From Mesostigma viride (taxonomy: Eukaryota; Streptophyta; Mesostigmatophyceae; Mesostigmatales; Mesostigmataceae), in NCBI GenBank assembly GCA_009746045.1, contig RPFO01000114.1:675719-739718 (forward strand): DNA of 64,000 bases, written 5' to 3'. Below are positions 44,820 to 55,300 of the stretch, piece after piece; the stretch's first letter is position 1, and every line of letters starts with the position of its first letter. The notes beneath the pieces are model-generated. The model was not told the DNA's origin, searched no databases, and saw only the letters and a list, made by a program, of their open reading frames with translations. The position numbers and the translations under genes were made by a program.

Positions 44820-45060
44820 ATTAATTAATTAATTAATCCCATTCCCATTCTACTGAGGACTTCTGCTCACGTGCCGCAGTCACGTGTAAATTAATTAATT
44901 AAAAAGTTAATTATAAAAGTAATTAATTAACGGCTGGTTGTCTTGGGCAGGCACGGCCGATGCAGCGGCCGACGCTTTTCCTCCGGTCGTACTAACTAGC
45001 GATTTCCCATTAATTAATTATAATTAATTAATTAATTAATAAATTAATAGCGATATAACC
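44820..45060. repeat. TTAATTAA-rich tracts
   Basis: Three separate blocks of attaattaattaa-type sequence at 44818-44838, 44890-44930 and 45010-45050, all self-complementary. Confidence 0.85.
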
Positions 45061-45090
45061 CATGCATGCAAGCAAACAAAATATGCGTAT

Positions 45091-45283
45091 GTGTAAGTTG
45101 GCGATGCCCTAGGATCCGGAGACGTCCGTCCTATAGTCAGCGAAAGTTGGTGCGAGAGGTCCCCAGTTCGATTCCGGTCGATCGGATTCCTTTGCAGATC
45201 GCGTCTTTCCGCGTTTTCCGCGGACCGGCACTGAACGCAAATGGTTTTCACCTTTGCATGCGGCGTGCCTGATCAGAAAATAT
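45091..45283 (+). repeat. Inverted repeat, left arm, with tRNA-like boxes
   Basis: Matches the reverse complement of 45667-45849 over its length with few indels. It contains agttcgattcc (45165-45175), close to the Pol III B box, and an A-box-like tatagtcagcgaaagttgg at 45132-45150. This looks like a tRNA-derived SINE unit. The T stem does not pair fully, so it is not an intact tRNA. Confidence 0.6.
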
Positions 45284-45603
45284 GCAGACCTAGCTATATC
45301 GTCGAGGCATGCATGCAGGCCGCAGCAAGTGGTAAACAAATGCTGCCCGGTGCGCTGGTATGTGAAAAAACGCAAAAAACTCAGAGGAGTTCCAAAAGGG
45401 TTCGAAGTTATACACAGCACTATGTAGCAATGCTTGCTCACGTCCCCATAGCCATGTAATGCTCACCCGGGTCATATTGCACCCAAAGGGGATGCCCCGG
45501 GCTTCTTTTAGACGTGTCCAATTGAGCACCCTGTGGCATGAGGGAAGGGGGGGGACTCTGCCCCACTACCCATTACGTGCACACTCAGGGGTAAAAAGCA
45601 CTT

Positions 45604-45637
45604 CGGTGCTCCGTGACTCCCCAACGGAAGCACGTGT
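45604..45637. repeat. Hairpin repeat A, copy 2
   Basis: gtgctccgtgactccccaac followed by ggaagcac, with inverted ends gtgct(t)ccg and a following AT-rich stretch. 44787-44816 is the sister copy. Confidence 0.65.
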
Positions 45638-45666
45638 TATTATTTGATTATATATCAAATATATTA

Positions 45667-45849
45667 TATATTCTGATTTGGCACGCCGCAAAGGTGAAAA
45701 CCATTTGCGTTCAGTGCCAGTCCGCGGAAAACGCGGAAAACGCGATCTGCAAATGAATCCGACCGGAATCGAACTGGGGACCTCTCGCACCAACTTTCGC
45801 TGACTATAGGACGGACGTCTCCGGATCCTAGGGCATCGCCAACTTACAC
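45667..45849 (-). repeat. Inverted repeat, right arm
   Basis: Opposite-orientation partner of 45091-45283; the spacer between the arms is about 380 bp. The B-box-like sequence is retained on the minus strand. Confidence 0.6.
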
Positions 45850-46189
45850 CTACAGTCATCCGCAAAAGTTCTCCTATATTTTAATATATTAATTATATAT
45901 CAATGAGACCAGCGCATAGGCGAGAAATAGGAGAATCTGGACTATAGTAGCTCAAGCCTGCCGTCATCATATATAGACCTCGATCCACAAGCAACGCATG
46001 CATGCAAACAAAGAATGGGTCGACCCGGAACTGAAACACTCAATTTATAAAATAAATAAACATCTGCAGAGTCCCTAATGTTGGACCTGTACAAATACAC
46101 ATACGAGCGGGCTGCACGCGCATACCTGTTCACGATTGACTGCACACTATTTGCAGTCCATGGAACAACTACCATGCACAGCACAACGC

Positions 46190-46267
46190 CCTCTATATCA
46201 CGTAACACAGAGGTTCATCACTATATCAGATAACACAGTGGCCCGTCGACTATATCATGTAACACAG
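46190..46267 (-). repeat. Triplicated terminal codons of the Tubby gene
   Basis: The coding end CTGTGTTACATGATATAG (46267-46250) recurs at 46238-46221 and 46210-46193 just past the stop, 28-29 bp apart, with one to three differences. Confidence 0.75.
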
Positions 46268-46393
46268 CTTGCGGTCCATGGACGCAAGCACGAGCGCAAA
46301 TGCCTGCAGGCCCGTGATCGGGAACGAGTAGGATAGAGCAAACTTGTCCTTGTCCATCTTGCCCAAGCTCACGACCACGGTCTGGTCCTCGTC
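46250..46393 (-). CDS. Tubby gene exon 8 (last)
   Basis: 47 codons plus TAG; DEDQTVVVSLGKMDKDKFAL then the C-terminal helix GLQAFALVLASMDRKL. Acceptor TTCTGCAG. Conserved family ends usually read SSFDxKLACE; here it is LCYMI. Confidence 0.92.
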   Translation of the reverse strand, partial: DEDQTVVVSLGKMDKDKFALSYSFPITGLQAFALVLASMDRKLCYMI

Positions 46394-49300
46394 CTGCAGA
46401 ATGCACAGGGATCACGAAGGTGTGGTAAAAGGTGGGGTGGCGGAAGCATGTGAAGGATGAGAGCGCTTATAGAGAATCGCCATGCAAAACCAGGGATTGC
46501 CATAATCGCAAATTCAGCGTAGTTTTGAGGTCACTTTGATACTAGACAGGGAAAGCCTTGTGCGCCGTTGCCCACCGGTACACAAGGCCACTGTGCCTCC
46601 TGCACATGCGCTCCACCCTCCGGCAGGCACAGCGGCTCCATGTGGCCACAATATACGACAGTTAACAAGCTAGGCCACAACACCCATCGAAAGGCACACC
46701 GGCAGCAACATGCCAGGTGTGCCTCATGCGCATGCGCGCCACCCACCGGCAGGCACAGCTGGAAGTTCTTGGACGAACCGAACGCGACACGTGGGTCATC
46801 CCACATGTAGCAAAACTGGCGGCGGCGGCCCTTGGCAGCCTGCATTACCGGCGGCCGCGAGAGCAGCGCCAGCATGTCGCCAATGTTCTCGATGCGGTCC
46901 CACCGGCGGGTTGCGTTGTCCGGCTGGTGCGTGGCGGGTGGCGGGTGGCGGGTGGCGGGGTGATGGATAAGAGTACACGGGGCGAGGGCGAGGACAGAGA
47001 GCTAAGGGTCAGTGGGATAGAATATATGAAAGAAAAGGTCAGCGGACATATAAGAGGGATGCTGTAGTATGGGTATATCAGACAGATGCAACTCCTGTAC
47101 GGAGACAAATGAGTTATGTGAGATAGTCGTCTATGTAGATATGAGAGTAATGAAGTGTATAATTATACATATGTGGATAAGCATTAGAAAAGAGTTTAAG
47201 GGCAGGCCGCGGGCGAAGGTGCAGCCGCAGGCGCGGGCGATGGCGATGGCGATGGCAATGGCGATGCACAAACGCAAGTCAACGCGGTTAAGCCATTACC
47301 CGTGACTCTGCAACACAGATCAATTGGGCCATGCAACACACATCCATTGGGCCGTGCAACACACATCAATTGGGCCATGCACACACATCAATTGGGCCAT
47401 GCAACACACATCCATTGGGCCATGCAACACACATCCATTGGGCCATGCAACACACATCAATTGGGCAATGCACACACGTCAATTGGGCCATGCAACACAC
47501 ATCCATTGGGCCATGCAACACACATCAATTGGGCCATGCAACACACATCGATTGGGGCACCCACGTGGTTTCCTGATGGTCATCGCGACAATCGACACAA
47601 CCACCCTCCACCCTTTCGAAACAAACAGCAACGATGAAGGACCAACAGCCAACCATGCCAACCAGCTGAACATGGTAGCAAATAGCTTGCATATGAGCGC
47701 AACTATACACACAAGCAGATCAAGCATGCACCTTTGCACATAAAGGAAAGGACTAGCCACTCACGATGGACAGATCGGGCAGCACGGCCGCCATGAGCCG
47801 CCAGGTGCCCCTCAGGGTGTCCCAGGTGGGTCGGAACGCGACCGAACCCATGACCCTGCGGTGCGGCCGCCGCGCGCGCTTGCCCTTCGGCCGGCGACGC
47901 ATCAGTGCGCGCTTGCCCTCGCTGCCTGCCCCGTCGCCATCGTAGTCGCCATTGCCATAGGCATTGCCGCTGCTGTGGTCGTAGCTGTCATCATATGTGT
48001 ACGGGCTGAAGCCACGGCCCGTGTCTTCAGAACCATTCGATTCAAGCACGGGTTCCAGGGAGGATGGGTTCAGGGGCCCTGGCGCTGCGAGGGAGGACTC
48101 GGGCTTCTGCGGCAAGGGGGTGGGGGCAGAGCGGGACCAAACCGGCCATCATGTGGTGTGGGGGGTAAGGAAGGGGGGGGCACACGTGTAATCGTGCTAT
48201 GTGTGGGGTAAAGAAGGGGGCCGGGGGGGGACATGAGCCACAGGAGATATGACGGGTAGAGAGTGCGTGACAGGGCGAATGGGTAGCAAAGGGGGGGGGG
48301 GGGTTGTTGTTGCGTAGTGCCGAGGCCGTGTGTGATATCATGGGCTGGCATCTGCATGACAGCGGCACACGGCAAGCGGAGGTGAGCGGTGTGCGAAATG
48401 TGTGGTGAAATGTAGTGGACATGCACAGCATGTATATCAGGGTATTTGTGGGGTGGGGGCATGGGGCACAAGATAAAGCGAGGTCAGCCTTAGGATGTCT
48501 TGCGGTCAGCATGGGCGTGATCAAGGGAGGGTGGATTGCTTGAAAGTAAGAGATGGCCACCTTGAAGCCCGCTATTATACGCCAAAGTTGATAGTAGCAT
48601 ACTGACAAGTATATGATAGTATACCTACTATAATATGATAGTAGCATACTGATTATCATATGGTATGATACCTACTATAGTATGATAGTAGCATACTGAT
48701 TATCATATGATAGGATACCTACTATAATATGATAGTAGCATACTGACGTTTTTACCAATGCACGGAGTGGTATGGCAGGGCAAAGGGGCGCATGGAGATG
48801 CTGACACTCTCCCATCCCCGGGTCCCGGGTCCCGGGTCCCGCATCGCCCAAGATCAACACACACCCAAAATCAGCGCTTCCCCGGATGCTGCACACAGCG
48901 CACAGGGAGCAGGAACGAGCCCAATCAGCACCCACACGCCACCCGACCAACATGCCACAACACCAACACCCCGCCCGACCATGCTACCGCGCTACGACAC
49001 TGCCATGCTACATGATCTCCCAACGGAGTCATGTTATAATTTAATGCTACCATCTCGCCATGCTACCACGTAAGTGTACCGACGCACCGTGGGGCAGAGC
49101 ATCGTGAAGCTGGTCCCTGCCAGGTTGGAGCGCAGCACGGCCAGCGCGCGCGGGTCGTCCAGGGACAGCCCATGTGGGTCGGCCGCGATCACGTACGCCG
49201 ACCCAAGCGCGCTCGTCGGCATGCGCTGGGCGACCGCCGCACGCGTCTCACTGGCGCCCGGCACCTGGGGGGGTGGGGCCCCCACATGAGTACATGCATG

Positions 49301-52300
49301 TCCGCAGGATTTGATGCTCGATGAGAACGTTACCAGGCATTATGAGCTGGCACCCGGCACCTGCATGGAGAATGTATCATGGAGGCATGAAGCACATATA
49401 GCTAGGCGGCAGCGGCTGTCCCTTGCCTTCACGAGGGCCCTTGGGGATCCATTGTTCCTCGGCACCCACGCAGACTTCCTTGCCCCCCAAGCTTCCTATA
49501 AAACGCAGACTTCCTCGCCACCACCCAAGCTTCCTAAGTCATCCGATCGTGGGCCGTGGCAGGAACGTTGCCGTCCTTTCAATCGGGTGGTTGATGTGTA
49601 GCTCGAGCTTTTAGTTGTGTGCCATTCCTTCATCCCAATGGCACGGACTTCCGTGTGTTTCTCTTGTTCGCTTTTTTTCCCGCCCTGTTTTGATGATTTA
49701 CACCGGTATTCATTATTGATGAATAGATGGTGGCATTTATGGATAATGATCAATTCTGATGAATAGCAGAAGTAGTACTACTAGTATATATATACTATGT
49801 CCATCTCACCTCCGTAATCTATCATTCTCAATGTATATATATACTAGTCCAAAGTATAGTAGTATATATTTCCCATTATATACTGCAGTATGAATAGTCA
49901 TGTTGCGCCTTGGTTAGCTCTAACATGTTTCCCCTGCCGTGTCCTGACATACGTAACTTCTTGGAGGGAAAGGGAACCTTGCTGGTATCAGATGTACGTG
50001 GCTTATCTATTTATGGTGTCGATTGATGTATTCATGCTGAGCTTTGCGGGTAGTCCACCTACTTATTGAAAATGTTTTGCTAAACTTGGCAGAATACTAT
50101 AACTCGTCATCTCAGCTATCTATATGTATATATAAGTACACTGCTAATTTCCCTTAGGCGTCCTTCGAAGTTGTGCAGATTGCACTTCCCTCAAAGTATT
50201 TGAACTCGTATTTCGACGGAGGGAAGCGTCAGGGATAGCTGCTTGCAAGGGAGGTGTTAGACAGGGAGCTTTTAGACAGGGAACTATTGCAAGGGAGCTG
50301 TTAGACAGGGAGCTTTTAGACAGGGAAGTATTGCAAGGGAAGTATTGCAAGGGAAGCGTTGCAAGAGGGCTGTTGCAAGGGAAGTATTGCAAGGGAGCTG
50401 TTGCGAGGGAAGTGTTGCGAGGGAAGGGTTGCGAGGGAGCTGTTGCGAGGGAAGGGTTGCGAGGGAGCTGTTGCAAGGGAGCTGTTGCAAGGGAGCTGTT
50501 GCAAGGGAAGTATTGCAAGGGAAGTATTGCGAGGGAGCTGTTGCAAGGGAAGGGTTGCAAGGGAAGGGTTGCGAGGGAAGGGTTGCAAGAGGGCTGTTGC
50601 AAGGGAAGTATTGCAAGGGAGCTGTTGCAAGGGAAGTATGCAAGGGAAGTATTGCGAGGGAGCTGTTGCGAGGGAGCTGTTGCAAGGGAGCTGTTGCAAG
50701 GGAAGTATTGCAAGGGAGCTGTTGCGAGGGAAGGGTTGCGAGGGAGCTGTTGCAAGGGAAGTATTGCGAGGGAAGTATTGCAAGGAAACTGTTACAAAGG
50801 GAGTCAAGGCATCGGAGTAGGATGAGAGCACCTGGACGAGTAAGTCATGAGGGGCAGCAGCATCCCACAGAGGTTGTTGAAACAGTTCTTAGCACGGTAC
50901 TAACCACACTTAGAATAGGAAGAGTAACCAAGCAGCTGGAGGCATTCTATTCAGTTATGGTGACAGAAAAAAGCCACCCTAATCGGAGAACCACATGCAC
51001 AAGGCAGCACCGATCTTGATGAATAAGGCGTACTGCGCAAGACAGTACGGTACTAGCATAAAAACTGGATATATCACATGTACCAACACGGCACTCACCC
51101 TGATGACCAGGGCATACCAAGGGGTGAACTAACCCATGTAACAAAAAGAAGGGGAGACCATTCAAGGTGAGAAAGGCAATCACGTGTGTACCAAGATTGC
51201 ACCAACCTTGATGAACAAGGCGTAGCGCGGGAAGCGTGACGATTGCGAGCGGTCGCGCACGACATAGGCCTCCACGGCACCCAGCCCCCTGGGAGGGGGC
51301 AGCGCCATCATCGTTCGCATGTCCTCTGGGACGACCGCCGTGGAGCGGCCACCTCGCCCGAGGGGGGCCCTGTTCCACGCGGAAGGAGGGGCGGTTCCAG
51401 CCGAACACGCGCACGCACCATGGCCCAACAATAAATGGCGGTCCCGACGGATACAGGCGGGTCGACAAGGCAGGCGGTGCCCAGGACCACCGGGTGAAGG
51501 GATGCGAGCAGCCTGTGGAGCCTACGAGGTGTGTGGGAACGAAAGATTCATGCTGGAGGCTGCACAGCATAGGATCCGCCATTGCTCCACACCCAAGACA
51601 AGGGCTTGCCACCTGGCACCCTGGGCTGGATTGTCAGTGGGCCGTGCTCACTCTCGGACTCGGTAGTGAAACTGCCAGAGATGTGAAACTTCTAGCAGAT
51701 GTTTCACTCCAGAGCCCATGGCCGTGCTGTGCACCGTGGCAAGGTTCCGCACACGCGCCTGTGACTCATGCACCAATTCGCTGAGGCTTGGCAAGCTCCC
51801 GCAAACGCGAGCTCGTGCGCGCTCCCTGTTTGCCGAGTCAGCGACCATCATCAGTGCAGCTAGCGTTTTCACGTTTGTTGCTTTCTGACGACCATCATCA
51901 GTGCCTACTCGGGAAACAGAGTAGGCTACCGTCATCAGCGAAACGGGGGTTCTAAACTCACCAGGGGGGTCAACAACATGGCAGGGTAGACCAAGTTGCG
52001 TACCGATGTAGATGCCTAATGATAGATCGATTATTAAAATGCCACAAATTAAATCGTCATGACCAGGGCAACAGGTACGCATGACCTGCCCAAGCTCAAC
52101 TATGCAAACTAATGTAACTCTGCTGACTGAAATATTTATGCTAGCTGATCCAGCAATGTAAAACGCACCGCCTACGGCATCGCGACATGGGTCACAAAGA
52201 ATGCTGGCTACTTGGGTCACAACAAACTAATTGGGTCACAACAAACTATTTGGGTCACAACAAACTAATTGGGTCACAACAAACTATTTGGGTCACAACA

Positions 52301-55300
52301 AACTATTTGGGTCACAACAAACTATTTGGGTCACAACAAACTATTTGGGTCACAACAAACTATTTGGGTCACAACAAACTATTTGGGTCACAACAAACTA
52401 TTTGGGTCACAACAAACTATTTGGGTCACAACAACCTATTTGCGTCACAACAAACTATTTGGGTCACAACAAACTATTTTGGTCACAACAAACTATTTGG
52501 GTCACAACAAACTATTTGGGTCACAACAAACTATTTGGGTCACAACAAACTATTTGGGTCACAACAAACTATTTGGGTCACAACAAACTATTTGGGTCAC
52601 AACAAACTATTTGGGTCACAACAAACTATTTGGGTCACAACAAACTATTTGGGTCACAACAAACTATTTGGGTCACAACAAACTATTTGGGTCACAACAA
52701 ACTATTTGGGTCACAGCAAACTATTTGGGTCACAACAAACTATTTGGGTCACAACAAACTCTTTGGGTCACAACAAACTATTTGGGTCACAACAAACTAT
52801 TTGGGTCACAACAAACTATTTGGGGGCAACAGGGAACCTTCCCAAAGCACCTGTGCTAGCACAACCGCAAAGCTAGTCGTGAAACTCACTGCTTGGACGA
52901 GAGCGCAACCGGGACTGTGCCCATTATTGGGGTACCAAGACGCGGAAAGACACCACTGTGACAGCAAACTAATGCCAACACGACACACACAAGTATCTCT
53001 GCCAAATCTGCCAGCAGCAGCGCACAGCTGCTCAAGTTACAGCCAACGGTCAGAGACGGGCCCCGGACCTGACGATGGTGCCCGCTGGGCGCTGGCTAAA
53101 CACCAATGTCATCACAACTGCTGTGCTATCCATGGCCGCGCTCACAAGATGTAATAAACAGGTGGTGGCGCTCACGAGATGCAGTACATGGATGGAGGCA
53201 CTCAGGGGACGTAATGAACAGATGGCGCCACTCACGAGATGCAGTACATGGATGGAGGCACTCAGGAGACGTAATGAACAGATGGCGCCACTCACGAGAT
53301 GCAGTACATGGATGGAGGCACTCAGGAGACGTAATGAATCGATGGCGCCACTCACGAGATGCAGTACATGGATGGAGGCACTCAGGAGACGTAATGAACA
53401 GATGGCGCCACTCACGAGATGCAGTACATAGATGGAGGCACTCAGGAGACGTAATGAACAGATGGCGCCACTCACGAGATGCAGTACATGGATGGAGGCA
53501 CTCAGGAGACGTAATGAACAGATGGCGCCACTCACGAGATGCAGTACATGGATGGAGGCACTCAGGAGACGTAATGAACAGATGGCGCCACTCACAAGAT
53601 GCAGTACATGGATGGAGGCACTCAGGAGACGTAATGAATCGATGGCGCCACTCACGAGATGCAGTACATAGATGGAGGCACTCAGGAGACGTAATGAACA
53701 GATGGCGCCACTCACGAGATGCAGTACATAGATGGAGGCACTCAGGAGACGTAATGAATCGATGGCGCCACTCACGAGATGTAATAGAGAGAATGCGGCA
53801 ATCACGAGATGAATGGCCGCACTCACAAGATGTAATAAACAGATGGCGGCACTTACTGCTCCGACACAGGCCCCGGACCCGAGGGCGGCCGTCGCTGGCT
53901 GGAAACGCCTGCTGAGCTGGCGGACGACGCGCGGCTCCCCTTCCCCGAGGACGGGCGGCCCTGCTCCTGCGGGGAGTGAGGGTGCCGTACGAGCAGTGGG
54001 TGAGGAGGAATCGAAAGCACGCAGGCAGCAGAAAACCAATGACGCACAAACGCAAAATCAATGCGGGGACGGACGGACGCAAACGGTTACAACATGTTTG
54101 GCTTCTTGTAGGGATGCGGTCGGAGATTGATGTCAGCGAACAGACACCGAGTCCATGACATGGCCTGTAGGAGGCAGCGAGCTTTGGGTAAGGGTTAAGA
54201 GTTTAGAGTTTACCACGCAGACAACGGTCTTTTCCAGACGAGATTGTTGACAGGATGGATTGCGAAAATGCAGACAATGTGACACTCGTGCGGCAGACAA
54301 TGTGACACTCGTGCGGAGCAGGCATAACATTCATAAGCAGTGGCCACAAAATATTGACTCCCATTGGGGAGTCGTGGGGCACAATAATATCCGATTTAAG
54401 AGCTTTCCATCCCCGTTCGTTGCACGATGAGCTGAGGCCCATGAGGCCTCACAGACTGCGCCGGCATGCTTCCCAGTCTTGGGATTCACACAGAAAAACT
54501 CGACCAACCAACAAACCAATGAGCATGCATGCTTGCCCCCCAGGACAAGCTGTTGCCCCCCCCCCCCCGCACCCCCCCCCACCCCCCTTTCTCCCTGTTG
54601 CTGCTGCTCTCTCTGTAGGGCATGCTCCCCCACGCCACACACCCACCTGTTGTTTCCATCAAATATATCGAACCAGCTGACCTGTTGCGGCTGCTCCCTC
54701 TGTTGGGACTTGGAGCGGTTCATGCGATCAATAACCTTGTCCAGCGAAGGGATGTGGTGCTCCTGCAGGGGGGGAGGGGGGAGGAGGGGAACCAGCAGCA
54801 AGCAGGAGACGTGTCATGGGACGGCCCCCAGCAGCAAGCAGGAGACGTGTCATGGGACGGCCCCCAGCAGCAAGCAGGAGACGTGTCATGGGACGGCCCC
54901 CAGCAGCAAGCAGGAGACGTGTCATGGGACGGCCCCCAGCAGCAAGCAGGAGACGTGTCATGGGACGGCCCCCAGCAGCAAGCAGGAGACGTGTCATGGG
55001 ACGGCCCCCAGCAGCAAGCAGGAGACGTGTCATGGGACGGCCCCCAGCAGCAAGCAGGAGACGTGTCATGGGACGGCCCCCAGCAGCAAGCAGGAGACGT
55101 GTCATGGGACGGCCCCCAGCAGCAAGCAGGAGACGTGTCATGGGACGGCCCCCAGCAGCAAGCAGGAGACGTGTCATGGGACGGCCCCCAGCAGCAAGCA
55201 GGAGACGTGTCATGGGACGGCCCCCAGCAGCAAGCAGGAGACGTGTCATGGGACGGCCCCCAGCAGCAAGCAGGAGACGTGTCATGGGACGGCCCCCAGC

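Larger units (their letters stand above)
44097..46249. other. Convergent intergenic region between SLBP and the Tubby gene
   Basis: Both neighbours end here. It holds two hairpin repeats, TTAATTAA-rich tracts, an inverted repeat pair with tRNA-like boxes and two copies of a dispersed ~35-bp motif (44311, 45905). No coding gene is seen. Confidence 0.7.

Noticed and set aside
45117-45190. Functional tRNA gene
   Set aside because: B-box and A-box resemblance is present, but the T stem mispairs and an anticodon arm cannot be drawn; a tRNA-derived repeat is more likely.
50144-50831. Several overlapping 130-220 codon ORFs with NSSLATAP or KYCKGSVAREL repeats
   Set aside because: All arise from the 14-bp array in Tubby intron 4.
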